Part shown: piece by piece, positions 10,272 to 21,370 of the stretch
Position numbering within the stretch: the stretch's first letter is position 1
Layout: every line of letters begins with the position of its first letter
Assembly (NCBI GenBank): GCA_014529385.2
Contig: CM043953.1
Span: 113,339,549 to 113,399,548, forward strand
From: Adiantum capillus-veneris
Taxonomy: Eukaryota > Streptophyta > Polypodiopsida > Polypodiales > Pteridaceae
DNA length: 60,000 nt
Direction: 5' to 3'
Position numbers and translations under genes: made by a program
The notes under the pieces: model-generated
What the model was told of the DNA's origin: nothing
Database searches by the model: none
What the model saw: only the letters and a program-made list of their open reading frames with translations

Positions 10272-12247
10272 TTAAATTATCCTCCAATTGGATCGCATTG
10301 GTGGTGACTGCTTACAACGAGAATTCAAATGCTTCAAGCGACTAATAAAGTCTCTCATCGACTCTCCTTCCTCTCGTTCGGCTTTCTGGAGCTGAGAGGC
10401 TACATCCCAAAGTACTCCCTCTCGTATGTATTCTTTCAAGAATAGTCTCCTAAGAGTAGGGTAAATCGTTTTTTCTTCCACCCTTACGGCTCTATACCAA
10501 TCCCCTTCCTTTCCACTTAAGGTTAGGCTTAAAACATTACTCTTATGTAGGTCATTGTGTTCTCCTAGAGAATCGCATATTTGTTCAAACACTTCAATAT
10601 GCTTTCTCACATCTCCGTCTCCACTAAATTTTTGTGTGAGCTTGGCTATTTGTATTGCCTTTCTTGTAGATTCTCTATCAGGCGTGTTACGCATATTCTC
10701 AGAGATAGATCGACCAATAGCTTGAGCAAATGTTGCCAAGTCACCTAAGTGAGCAGGCACCGTGGGTGAAGGCACTCCAGAGACTACATGTGGAGTAGGT
10801 ATTGGCATTGGGCTTGGTGCATAGGAAGCCCTTGGGTTCCACGTTGGGTACGATGTTGTGCCATGTGGTGGTCCATAGTTCATATGTGTGGCCCTAGGCA
10901 TAGCATGCATCGGATGTGACATGCTAATGCTAGCCGGTATAGTCCCATGGAAATAAGAACTTGGGTATTGTGGTTGTGGAGCATAGGTAGTTGAAACAAT
11001 GGGAGGGGTAGGAACTACATGAGTGCGATGACCCATAGGTGCATACGATTGGTACGCACTTGTAGGTACTATTGCAGGCATTGAGCTACCATGTAGCGGT
11101 GCTTTACTAACAAATGAGGTCCATGGCGTGTTTCTTGGCATGTCCATCATTGGGGTAGGCATGGTAGTTGTGGTGTCATCAAGGGAAAGATGAGCTAGAC
11201 TTGGAAAGGTAAAGCTATCACTTGTGGGTTCAGATTGCACTGAGACCCCTGGAGAAACAGCATATGGAGGATCCATCGGACTTACTGAGGGAGTCTCCAT
11301 TTGCGATAAGGTCGGTTGTTTAGCCTTTCCTGTATCCAAGAATCTCATGAGAACCGTTGAAGGCATGTTGATCCCCTTGTTCTATCTCTCTAACTCAATG
11401 ACCCTATGGATGACCTCACAAACTCTTTGTTGTTGATCCTCCACACTAGTAGCGCCCATTGTGGATTGTAGGACATCTAACCAACCCACGTGATAGGTGT
11501 GACCTGTGTATAGGTCGGTCAGAGTTTTCGTTTGTAGTTCGTACTCCCAGTTCTTATTTAAGAACAATCCATCTAGGATTGAGGTGCTAGGGGTGTCCTT
11601 TGAGCTAGAAGCAATGTTGCTTTCTAGGGGTTGGCCCTTAGCGGTTGCTAAGTCAGGAGCACTCGATTACTCTCCTAGCAAAGATATTGACATAGGACCT
11701 TTCAATTTTAACTCTCTTCGTTGCTCCGCCTTGCGTAAGCTCTCAATTTCCTTTTTGCCCTCGCTGCAAGGATATATCGCTCAACCTCTTGCACTTCGGC
11801 AAGGCTTCTACCATCGGGTAATATGACCTCGGAGGGGAATAACTCTGAAGAGTCAGGAGGTGCAGTGAATGAAGTATTCACGTGCACATTCTCTAAGGGC
11901 ATAGGGTCTATGTTGGTCATGAATGGAGAATTTACTTCCCCACCCCCTCATTTACATCATTAGCTCCATGTTCAGAGCGAGTGGCTCTCAAGCACGCTCG
12001 GCCCGGACCGCGGGCCCATGGCATGCATGTTTTGGCTTGAGCTATCGGGATTAGGCATTGGGAAACCCTCCATGACGTCGTAGTCAGAGGAAGAGTCACT
12101 AGCCGCTATGTTCGGGTCTTGGTTTGTACTACCTTGGGTCCCCGCCGAGAGCCCGGAACCTAAGGTAGGTGGATAATGAGAACTCGCGTAAGTCAAAATC
12201 CTCTCTAGTTGCTCCGTCTCTAGCACACGACCAGAGCACAGATGCAT
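10272..12247 (-). pseudogene. gag: Ty3-type gag, matrix/capsid part (broken)
   Basis: The best piece is 11366-10272 (364 codons). Its first 190 residues are Pro/Ser/Thr/Met-rich and low in complexity; the capsid-like retrotransposon gag domain follows from about residue 225 (IQIAKLTQKFSGDG, then KHIEVFEQICDSLGE, LSLTLSGKEGDWYRAV, YPTLRRLFLKEYI and SMRDFISRLKHLNSRC). This matches the Retrotrans_gag family of Ty3 elements. Upstream pieces at 11567-11382, 11920-11708 and 12247-11972 lie in two frames and are separated by stops. A short piece at 10287-10021 in another frame bridges to the nucleocapsid ORF. Confidence 0.8.
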
Positions 12248-12971
12248 GTGCCTTTGGCACCCTTCAAGCGTCGGCGAATAACCTCGAAGATTAACTGCTT
12301 ACCTTTTTTAGACGTCCTTTTTCACTCGTTTTCTTATGTTTTTTAATAGTTTTGAATGATCGGTTTTTTTATTAAAGTGTGATAGCTCAAAACAAGCGTA
12401 TCACTCAGAGGTTTGCGGTGTGTCTTACAACACAATGTTCGGTCACCTGAAGCTCCGTTGGTCCTAAAAAAAGCTGATTTTTAGCTACGTGTGAAGCTAA
12501 AATTCGTAATTTTAAAAGGCGAATGAGGCCTAAGCTTAAGCGTGAGCTTGGGCTTGGGTCTGGGCGATATTCCCGATCTCGGTTCTACCTTTAAATTTAT
12601 TTTTTAATTTTTTTAATTTTTAATTTTTTAATAAAAGGATAAGGTCGCCGCGGCCTGCGCGCGAGCACACACACACTTTACCTACCTACTTACAACTAAT
12701 ACACCTACTGTTACACACTAACACACTCTATTAGCTCTCATAGATCTACTTCCTATTTACTGTACATTACATTACACAGAACTAACAACCTTAATACTAA
12801 CACCTTATATAGAGAAAAACCACAGTACCTTTGAAAACTCCATCAACAAAAAAAATACACAGTAGTAACACAAAATCCTTCTTCTCAACACTCACACCCT
12901 CCTTCCTACCTTTCCTACAATTGAAATTGCACCACAAAAGAAGCACAGAGTGCCATTCAAGCTTAGTGTAT
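12248..12971 (-). other. 5' leader of the Ty3-like element
   Basis: Non-coding between PBS and the first gag piece. It includes an AT-rich tract at 12590-12635 followed by a GC-rich patch (12640-12662). No gene seen. Confidence 0.65.
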
Positions 12972-12975
12972 GGCA

Positions 12976-12994
12976 TTCTCCGGCAGCGGCGCCA
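12976..12994 (-). other. Primer binding site, TGGCGCCG type
   Basis: Four bases after the 5' LTR the minus strand reads TGGCGCCGCTGCCGGAGA, close to the TGGCGCCGTTGCCGGGGA form used by several plant Ty3 lineages. This differs from the tRNA-Met type site of the copia elements in this window and supports Ty3 descent. Confidence 0.88.
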
Positions 12995-12998
12995 AAAA

Positions 12999-13235
12999 TG
13001 TGCGCGTATGTCGCACGTGTCAATGCAAGGAACTTGCTAATACACTGTGTGCGAGCCACAAATGGCTCCAAGCACACAACAAGCCTAAACTAATAAGCTC
13101 AAAGATGGTGTTGGTGTGTCACTCACCGCTCTACGCTTCCTGTTGTGGAGGATTCCTTGCCGTGAAGAAGAGGGAGATGCCGCTACGCCGCACTCAACCG
13201 CCTCGCCGCCGTCGTGCCGCCGCAATGCTCGATCG

Positions 13236-13280
<45 letters not shown>

Positions 13281-13594
13281 GCATAACACACACACACAAG
13301 GAGAGGATGAAGAAGAAGATGGAGATGGAGCAAGAGCACTCTTCAATTGCACAAATGAGAGAATGAGTGAATTTTAGGTTTAGTTGACTTTTATATGAGC
13401 TCGCCCCATTCACACTTGAGCGCCCATGCTTATCCAACTAATCCCTTGAATGTTCCAGTTAGAGTGCGCCTCTCATCGGCGATCACTCTTACCCTTTTCT
13501 TATTGGATCGACAAACCCGATACCTGACTCTACAAGTAAATAATACAACGTCCGTCGTAGGTGATAGGGTGTCCGTGAGCCGTGAGGGTTAACA
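12999..13594 (-). repeat. 5' LTR of the gag-protease Ty3-like element
   Basis: 596 bp, TG...CA termini on both strands, collinear with 4853-5431. The length difference lies mostly in the (CT)n tract at 13239-13278. Transcription on the minus strand would start here. Confidence 0.93.
13388..13396 (-). promoter_or_regulatory. TATA-like box in the 5' LTR
   Basis: The minus strand reads ATATAAAAG, conserved in the partner LTR at 5225-5233. Its position in the LTR fits a core promoter for the element; inferred from sequence only. Confidence 0.5.
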
Positions 13595-13599
13595 CTTGC

Positions 13600-14209
13600 C
13601 ACCTTTGCCATGAATGCATTGCCAACAGTGCCTTCCTTCTTGTCGCATCCTTTTTTATTTTTGAATTCTAGCTTTCACTCCCTCCCATGCGCACGTGCAT
13701 CTCCTTGCCTTGGTATCCATCCAACAAGAAACCACACCCTTTCATTTGTTGAGGTGTCTTTTCACCTTATCCAACTCAAACCCTTTTCATCTTATCAAAG
13801 ATACCGTCAAAGCCTTTTTGCCTTATCCAACTCAAAGTGATCCAAAAGAAACTTTTGCACCACATACTCACATTTTTTGGGGTGCAAAACTCACAAAAGT
13901 GAGTGATTTAAGATTAGATAGCAACCAAAAGTTACAAACATCACCCTGCTCAACCACTCGAGCCATGGCACCACAACTAGCATGACCATTTCCATAAAGA
14001 CACAATAAAATAGCTCGAACGTGGGAGGCAGCCCAACTAATAGAGAACCTAAGTTTGAAATGTGGTATCGGCTACCAAAGGTAGATGCAAGAATAAAGGC
14101 CTACAACAAGATGTAAGTGAATATTTTAGTACTTTTTTAAAATAGATTTGAAGCATGTTGGAGGGATTTGGTAGTTGTTACACAAGTGATCAATACATAA
14201 TATTTTAAG
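13600..14209. other. Gene-free interval
   Basis: No domain, repeat boundary or long frame that I can support was seen between the target duplication and the gag-like remnant. Confidence 0.5.
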
Positions 14210-14482
14210 TTGGATAAATTCCTAGCTTGCCTCCATTCTCATGTTCAAGAGAAAGTGGATTATAAAGATCTAAAAAGTTATGAGGAAGCTATCAGAATTT
14301 CCAGAACAGAGAGTCAAAAAATGAAGAAGAATATGGAGAGGGGATTGTTGCAGCTTACACTTACAATTGGTGGGCCTAAGCCAAAACAGATGGATGAGTT
14401 CCAAGAGGTAAAGGCTTTTCCTTCTATTGATATGCATTTGATAAAAGCTCGTAGAAGTGATGCTAGGTTAGAGGAGATGTAG
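14210..14482 (+). pseudogene. Gag-like remnant (Ty3 type)
   Basis: A 90-codon frame starting DKFLACLHSHVQEKVDYKD and continuing KSYEEAIRISRTESQKMKK resembles the C-terminal part of plant Ty3 Gag, where a 'FL.GLHPHVQEKVDL..P.TYEEAI' block precedes the basic linker. No zinc knuckle or capsid core was found around it, so it is a fragment at best. Confidence 0.4.
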
Positions 14483-14547
14483 CATGTGTCTATAGGCTAT
14501 GAGGTCTCAACAAGTGCAGAGGGGCATGTTCAGGGTGCCACCCAGTT

Positions 14548-15048
14548 TTGCTTGCTCAAGAGGTTGAGATGGTGAAAGATCTTGAAGAGAAAATATATGT
14601 TCCACAACAAGCAACGAGGAAGGTAGCAAAAGTGCTAGAACTGACGAGTTTGAAGGAGGGAGTTAGAAGTTTGTCAAGCTCTAGCAATGTTTTGGATACA
14701 GATATCATATGGGAGACGGAGTCCATGTCCTCAAGGTATGATACTTATGATGTTTTTCATGTGTATGAAGTGGTAGAAGATGTATGCAAGTTACATGTAA
14801 GTCAATGGGAGGTCAAAGAGGAGCATAATGCAGATGCAGAGGTACCTTGTGTGAAGCAATCGATTGAGAAACCCTCTCTTATGTCTTGCAATGGTGAGTC
14901 CCTGCTAGAAGAAGAGATACGGTTTGATTGTACATCCAACTTGATTGAAGAACAGGTTCTTGAGAATGACATGCAAGAGTTGGAAATAGTAGTAGAGGTA
15001 TGTCGAAGTGATGTACCTATGCATAGGGGTGGGGAAACCTTGCCTTGA
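14548..15048 (+). CDS. Acidic hypothetical ORF, probably part of a retroelement remnant
   Basis: 166 codons, rich in Glu, Asp and Val, with no recognised motif. It lies in the same orientation 65 bases after the gag-like remnant, and an overlapping frame continues to 15283. It may be the spacer region of a decayed polyprotein. I cannot assign a function, and a chance frame is possible. Confidence 0.25.
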   Translation: MLAQEVEMVKDLEEKIYVPQQATRKVAKVLELTSLKEGVRSLSSSSNVLDTDIIWETESMSSRYDTYDVFHVYEVVEDVCKLHVSQWEVKEEHNADAEVPCVKQSIEKPSLMSCNGESLLEEEIRFDCTSNLIEEQVLENDMQELEIVVEVCRSDVPMHRGGETLP

Positions 15049-15907
15049 TGGGCATGCAGAGGTGCACTATATGGTTCCAAAGTCAGTGTGTGGTTGTGGA
15101 GAGGTGGCTCCGATAATTGACTTTGTGGAGAGAGGTATAGGTGCAGCCTGTGAGAGTGAGCCTACATGCAAAGAGGAAGGTGTTGCCAAACTTATAGGTG
15201 ATGAGGTGGGGGATCAATTTTTGTCTTGTTTGTGCGATGATGTGGTGATTGAGCAAGTGTTTAAAGAGCAGGTAGAGGTCTAGAGTTGGTAGTTGGGAAG
15301 ATTAATCCAGTCTGTGTTGAACAATTTGAAGGTTTAGCAGGTCATACTCTTGGGGATAAATATTTGGGTATGTGGTCACTTTTTGAGCTAGTTATAGAGC
15401 TTTTGGATGCATGTTTACAAAGGGCATAGGTATGCTTAGCTATGCAACAAGTGGAGGCAAACAACAAGGTATTGCAGCTTTATGCTATGTTATTGATGAA
15501 CATGTTATTGAAGGTTTTTTTGCAAGGTATTATGTATCAATTTCAGTGATTACAATGTGAGATATGCTATGAAGACCTCTCCAATAGGTTTGGGCTATTG
15601 CATGCAGTACATGTGATTCAAGTGTTGATGTACATGGTCACAATGTGTAAAAGATATTATGGATACAAGTTGGCAAAGAGCTATGTTATAAAGAGCTATA
15701 GGAGAGGCTTGTTTCTTGGGCTATAGGTGCAAAAAAAGGTTTGAATATGCATGTTGTGCACATGGATGGCTATGGCCAGTGCCATATATTTGATCTAGGA
15801 GATGAAAGCTATTACTCAAGGAAAGTGCATGCTTTTGTTTTTGACCCAAGTGGTAACAGTTATGGCTTATGGCAGGCATGTTGCTTTATTTTTTATCAGG
15901 TGGAGTT
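15049..15907. other. No supported gene
   Basis: Short plus-strand frames only (for example 15741-15944). The copia-type element at 15908 inserted at the right end of this stretch, so the flank at 19013 is its former continuation. Confidence 0.5.
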
Positions 15908-16248
15908 TGTTGGGATGCGAGGTTTTGTTGCATCTCTTGTGTGAACAATCTCTTCCACCTAGAAAAATGTCATTTGTCAATAACCCATGTGAAGAACCCC
16001 TTACCACCCATGTAAAAGCCACTTGTGTTTGTGCATAGGTAGCCAAATCTTGTGCTCATGTGTCATAAGGTTGTCTCTTTGTATAAGCCTATACATAGGC
16101 ACATTCTGCTGAATAAAATGTAAGTTTTATAATTTGCAATATACCCTATTGTATTGCGCAATAGTCTCTATCTCAAGCTCTACACTAACCTTTCCAAAGC
16201 ATGCCATTAGCATGAATGGCACACTAACCTATCCACCTTAACCCTACA
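15908..16248 (+). repeat. 5' LTR of gag-only copia-type element
   Basis: Starts TGTTGGGATG and ends CCCTACA; 341 bp. Collinear with 18671-19012 over its full length. Contains an AATAAAATG polyadenylation-like signal near 16112. Confidence 0.94.
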
Positions 16249-16250
16249 AC

Positions 16251-16262
16251 TGGTATTAGAGC
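16251..16262 (+). other. Primer binding site (tRNA-Met type)
   Basis: TGGTATTAGAGC, one substitution (C to T) from the copia consensus TGGTATCAGAGC, two bases after the LTR. Confidence 0.87.
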
Positions 16263-17581
16263 TTTGGATAGAGATTAGCATCTCCCTAATCACAATTATA
16301 TCCTAGGCATCCCTCTAAGCTAGATTGCATTGGCACTCTCCCTTAGCCAATTGCAGTTGCTAATCAATTTCTTTGCATTTGCATGTAGAATAACACTAAT
16401 CTATTTGCCAATTAGTCATGTTTTTGGGCATGTTCATGGCTTATGCCTAGAGCCACTACCCTTGCTTGAGGAACTTGCGATAGATTTATATGTAATTATT
16501 AAGGATTCATACCTAATTTCATGCATTGGCATAATTAGCTACTAAAATTGAGCCCTCATCAGTTCAATTTTTGGTTAATTACACTCTATTTTTCATTAAT
16601 TTTTGTGTGTTTTTTCTTCACTTCATTGCATGTTTGCAATCCCCATTTCAATTTCACAATTGTGTGCTTTGAATGTGCTCTGCGAGAGATTTCAGCAGCC
16701 TGCTCAAGCTCTGAAATTGGAGGAAATTAGAGTCCCTAATTTCACTCACTAATTCTAAGTGTGTGTGTGTGTGGCTATGTGGACAAAACTATGTGGGAGC
16801 CACCTCCTAAATAGGCCAACTGGTGCTCAGTTCGTGGCCAACTAACTTTCCCAACCGTGGTCAAAGGGGGCAACTGGTGGACCTCAACGGCATCAGTAAA
16901 TTCTGGCATATAGACTTTTCTGGTCCGAACAGACTGAACGGAGCTGTTTGCAATTTTATCGTGTCCGATCGCCTCCAACCGGTGGCGCCCAATCGACCGG
17001 CCGCCGAACTGTTTCCCCACTGCGCGTTCCGTCTACCTGCTTCCATCCGGTGACCCACAACCACCCACAGCCAACTGGCCTCCCGATTTCGGTGCTTTGC
17101 TTCTTATCTGACCGTTCGGCCAACCCCCGCTGGGGCTGTTTCCCACGGCCACTGTGAGTAACTCAAAGCTTGGGCCCTTAGTAGAAACTTCCACCTACAA
17201 ACAAATATCTTGTCTCACCACCCTACGCAGGTAGCTTGTCGTGATTCATTACTTCATACCCAAGTCTCTACCTACTTCGTCAAGGCCCCCTCAAGGCTCA
17301 GCCACTAATAACCTCATTCCCTCAAGCTTCCCAACAAACAACAAAGATACAATTATCGAAGTAAAAAATCCACAATCATGCTCATTATATTTGATTATTT
17401 TCAATAGCTACATTATTTTTTTGTGAAGAGTGACTTCACTTTGGGAAGAGGTGCTTCACAATCGGTGATTGTAGACCAAGCAATTTATGTATCAATCGAT
17501 GTAACTTTGAACGAGAACTAGACATTGCCCATACATCCCGGGTAAGACTTTCCTTGCACGCACAATTAAGGGTGCACCATT
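16263..17581 (+). other. 5' leader of gag-only element
   Basis: 1.3 kb without a coding signature, long for a copia leader. It contains a short (GT)n tract near 16760 and a GC-richer patch at 16960-17160. Confidence 0.6.
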
Positions 17582-18345
17582 ATGGGGGGAGAGAAGGGAA
17601 TTGACAAATTCAATGGCCAAGGTTTCCACACGTGGCAGCCAAAAACCAAGGCTACTTGATGACAAAGCAATTATGGTCCGTCATTAAGCCACCAAATGAC
17701 GATGACAGAGTGGAAACGCGACAAAATTTAGTGCAATTTGCAGCTAAACATGAGTAAGCTCTTGGCATTATTGACATCCCTTGACGACAACTTTGTGCAT
17801 TATTTAGATGATTGCACCACTGCACACGATGCATGGATAACTTTAGAGCGGCATTTTGGTGCTATTGCCAAGCATTCTAAAATTGCATTAGAAATGCAAC
17901 TTTATGGATTGCTTATGGAGCCTGGAGAAGATGTGTCATCTCTAGTGAATAGGCTCAAAAGTATTTGCACACAGTTGACATATATAAAATGCCCTGTAGA
18001 TAATGAAGACCAAATTGTTGTGCTTCTCAAAGAAATACCAGATGCAGATTTTGGGCAAATTGTAACAATGCTTAAACAGAAACACCCAATCCCTAAAATT
18101 GAAGATGTAATAAACTCTCTTCAAGATCACGAAAAGAAACTCAAAGGCAGTCAACAACAGTCAAATGGTGCTTATGTGGTCTCATCCAACCGCTACAACC
18201 GCAATCACAAAAGGAACTTAAAGTGCACACACTGTGCATAACAAATCACCTTTCAAAGGATTGTTATGAAATCAACCCTTGTCGCATTTGTGGCAAAAAC
18301 AACCTTGCTACAAAGTATTGCAGACTCAACAATAAATCTTCACAG
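17582..18345 (+). pseudogene. gag: copia-type gag with two zinc knuckles (frameshifted)
   Basis: The ATG at 17582 begins MGGEKGIDKFNGQGFHTWQ, the usual N-terminal copia Gag form (Asp-Lys-Phe-Asn-Gly...Trp). A frameshift follows; the next block reads YLMTKQLWSVIKPPNDDDR, then a second shift returns to the frame 17738-18241 with the core helices (DDCTTAHDAWITLERHFG, LEMQLYGLLMEPGEDVS, IVVLLKEIPDADFGQIV). Two CCHC knuckles close the protein: CTHC...NHLSKDC and CRICGKNNLATKYC, the second with Leu for His. One more frameshift lies between KCTHC and NHLSKDC. No protease follows. Gag of this element could act only if supplied by intact relatives now. Confidence 0.88.
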
Positions 18346-18655
18346 GTTATCAATCATAAAGAGCATTTCAAAGATCAAACAAAAGTAACCTTGCCACCTC
18401 TGGAGATTCTGACGAAGATAATGACAACAATATTGGCTTGGTTTATGCTGTAGTATTGTGAGCATTCTCTCAATTGTACCTTACCCTCTATTTGTGCCAG
18501 GGAAGGCTTGTGTGCCTACACCCTAATGTTTTGTATGCCTACACCCTTAGTGTCTAAGGGAGGCAACTTTGTGTTCAAGGGGAGGCTTGTGAATTGTGTG
18601 CCTCACCCTAATAGTTTTGAGGGGAGGATTGTGTGAGTGATATGCAACCAAAACC
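18346..18655 (+). other. 3' untranslated region of gag-only element
   Basis: About 300 bp between gag and PPT, with repeated words such as CACCCTAATGTTT and GGGGAGGCTTGTG. No pol motifs. Confidence 0.6.
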
Positions 18656-18670
18656 CACATAGGGGAGGAT
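18656..18670 (+). other. Polypurine tract
   Basis: ATAGGGGAGGAT directly before the TGTTGGG start of the 3' LTR. Confidence 0.85.
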
Positions 18671-19012
18671 TGTTGGGATGCGAGGTTTTGTTGCATCTCT
18701 TGTGTGAACAATCTCTTCCACCTAGAAAAGTGTCATGTGTCAATAACCCATGTGAAGAACCCCTTACCACCCATGTAAAATCCACTTGTGTTTGTGCATA
18801 GGCAGCCACATCTTGTGCTCATGTGTAAAAAGGCTGTCTCTTTTGTATAAGCCTATATAGAGACACATTCTACTCAATAAAATGTAAGTTTTATCATTTG
18901 CAATATACCCTATTGTATTGTGCAATAGTCTCTCTCTCAATCTCTACACTAACCTTTCCAAAGCATGCCATTAGCATGAATGACACACTAACCTATCCAC
19001 CTTAACCCTACA
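18671..19012 (+). repeat. 3' LTR of gag-only copia-type element
   Basis: 342 bp, TGTTGGGATG...CCCTACA, followed by GAGTT, the right copy of the target duplication. Confidence 0.94.
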
Positions 19013-21094
19013 GAGTTCACATCATGTATGGGAGAGCTCAAGGGTTTCCATTTTTCCCTGGAGGGTGATGAAACTGATGATTTTTCCTCTCTTTCTATCT
19101 CTATATTATCTATATATGATATAATGGTTGACCATGAATGCTCAACTAGGGGGTGGGTAATGATGGTGCAGCCAAACTTGATCGGCCCATGGACACATAG
19201 TAAGCAAGTGCATGAAGCTTTGTAGGCGGATGGTAGCATGTGCTAATCGCAGGTTGCACCAAGCACTTTTGGGGAATGTATGTCAAATTTCGCAGTCAGG
19301 AGGTCTATGATTGCTTTCAAGCTTTGCTAGCAGGGAAAGCTTATAAATACTAAAGGATGGTGAGTATCATTCGATGGTACCATGATGTGTATGTAGAGTG
19401 CTTGATCTAATTCAGCGAGTTCAATGGTCTTTGGATGCTTGGAGACCGATGGCTAACAGATCTCCTATTGGAGGCTATGGTGGCTTAAAGTTGTCGACAA
19501 TCAAGGTGGGCGTATGATCAATTTCTGTAGGACTGATTATGGTCGATTGTAGTCATGAGTTTATCCGCATGAATTTTATGGTGTATAGAGTTCAGGGTGG
19601 ATGGCCCGTCACATTTATGACCATATGCTCAACTTAAAAGTAAAGGATGCCCTTGCATTTGGTTAACAGGTTGAGCAAGAAGACAACAAAAGCTTTTAAA
19701 ATGTGAAGAGGAGGTCGGCAATTGAAGGTGCAAAGGAGGCTAAGCATGAGATTTTGACATTGACGGTGGAAGTCTTGCATGGGAGAAGATGTGAAGGGAA
19801 GCCACGAGGGAGTTTTTTGGCATCGGCAATCATGGGTGTGTGAAACGAGGCAAAGCTGGGTATTTTTTTAAATGGTGGGGCTGAAGTTAGCTTAGAGATA
19901 ACAACAAAAATCACACCTGCTGCATGGGAAGATGGCGGCACCACTACAACCAAAAGGGGAGGAGTCTGAGCGTGACTATAGGAATGAGGAGGGTTACTAA
20001 ATGCGGATAGGAGGTCACAAAGAGGAAGGAAAAAAAGGGACCGCTAGCAACATTGCTACGGGCAGGGCTTGGGGAGCTTGATAACATTGAGAGAAGGTTG
20101 CTAAAAGCATAAAGGAGGAGAAGGTTGGCAATGGGGGGGGGGGGGGGGGGGGGGGGGGTTGAGAGTACTGAGAGCAATAGGGCATGAGATTGGGGAGCTG
20201 GGCTCAGCATGCACATAAGAAGAAAGTAGTGTTAATGATGGGAGGATTGGGCACTACCTTCTAGGAATGAAGGGTCAAAAGTTGGGAGAGCTATAGGGAA
20301 AGGGGAGCGCTACCTTGGGGTGTTGAAATCAAGGCTGAAAGAAGAAGATAGAAGAGGAATGCTAAGGTAGCATGCCATAGACTGAGCCACAAGGGGAGGA
20401 GAGAATGCTACTACAAAAACAAAGGTAGCACTGAGGGAAGAAAAGAAGTATTGTCATTTGCAAGTGTGGCACTACTAGCATGGTGAGAAGAAGTCATGGG
20501 CCACAAAGAAGCAATCAAGCAACACTATTGCATGGAGAAAGAGCCACCATTAGCAACAAAATCAACGAGTTCTTTAAGGCACGAAGGAAAAGCCTTGCTA
20601 AAGGAGGATGGTTTTTATAAAATTCAATCATTGTATGCTCTTGAAAGTAGTCAATTCTACATTGTCATAATCTCCCTATTCTCACTCTTTGAGTGGATGT
20701 TGTCATTTTCTCTCTTGCTCTCATGCATATATGTGTGTCGTGTGTGAGAGTGGTTCTTGTGCGAGTGCGGTGTGTACAAAGGGTACAAAGTTTGTGGGTA
20801 TCGAGTGTGCAAAGTGGAGACAGGCTTGTGGTAGGATGGATACATGCCGTAGTTTTTGCAAGGATTTGTGTATGTCATATTATTTTGGATAGCTTATTTG
20901 TGATATGAAGTGCTTTGAAGGGGTAGGAGCTGAATCCATGATTGTGTGCTTGATGGCTGGGTGTGTGTACAATGGGATGCTTAGGTATGAGCATAAACAG
21001 TAGAGGCTCATAGATTGTGTGTCAGTGTGTGTGATTACTAGGTGATAGGGGTGTTGTGGAAGCCCTACGCTATATAGAGACAATTGTTTGTGTA
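19013..21094. other. Gene-free interval with a 26-base G homopolymer
   Basis: No coding signature could be supported. The run of 26 G at 20133-20158 is the longest homopolymer in the window. The frames around 20.7-20.9 kb have no recognisable motif. Confidence 0.5.
20133..20158 (+). repeat. Poly(G) tract, 26 bases
   Basis: Uninterrupted G run. Such tracts can fold as G-quadruplexes and are prone to sequencing error, so the exact length is uncertain. Confidence 0.9.
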
Positions 21095-21099
21095 CTGGG

Positions 21100-21291
21100 T
21101 GAAGGGGATCGGGGAGCACACCACAGACGGAGAGTGAGAGAGAGAAGGAGACACACAACACACAGATATGGGTGGGGAGACTCAAAAAGTGAGCATCCCC
21201 CTATACACTTATGCTATGTATAAGGTATACAAGTCAGTGGGCGCCTAGACTCTGGGCGGCCGGGCAAGGCACAGACGCCTATACCCCAACA
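21100..21291 (-). repeat. 3' LTR, element A
   Basis: 192 bp; the minus strand reads TGTTGGGGTATAGGCG...CCCCTTCA. Same family as the LTRs at 24445, 28718 and 32464. Confidence 0.94.
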
Positions 21292-21305
21292 ACCTCCCAC
21301 TTAAA
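21292..21305 (-). other. Polypurine tract, element A
   Basis: Minus strand AAGTGGGAGGT directly before TGTTGGGG; the same sequence adjoins the 3' LTR of element B at 28910. Confidence 0.85.
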
Positions 21306-21370
21306 GGCGATTGTGCCTTTAAGCAAGAGAACCTAATCTAAAGACTACAAAAGGTGAGAGAAAACCGCTC

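Larger units (their letters stand above)
4853..13594 (-). mobile_element. Complete non-autonomous Ty3-like LTR retrotransposon, gag-protease only
   Basis: All structural parts of an LTR retrotransposon are present on the minus strand: 5' LTR (13594-12999), PBS (12994-12976), coding region, PPT (5445-5432) and 3' LTR (5431-4853), flanked by the 5-bp duplication CTTGC at 4848-4852 and 13595-13599. The 7.6 kb interior codes for gag, zinc knuckles, a retropepsin and an unknown ORF. No RT, RNase H or integrase motif was found in it on either strand. It fits the class called TR-GAG or LARD. By eye the LTRs differ at about 28 sites in about 550 aligned bases (roughly 5%), mostly transitions. Confidence 0.9.
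15908..19012 (+). mobile_element. Complete non-autonomous copia-type LTR retrotransposon, gag only
   Basis: A 3.1 kb unit with two LTRs (15908-16248, 18671-19012), a tRNA-Met type PBS two bases after the first LTR, a purine-rich PPT before the second, and a perfect 5-bp target duplication GAGTT at 15903-15907 and 19013-19017. The interior codes only for Gag with two zinc knuckles. Protease, integrase and RT are absent and there is no room for them. LTRs differ at about 18 sites plus small indels (roughly 5%). Confidence 0.93.
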
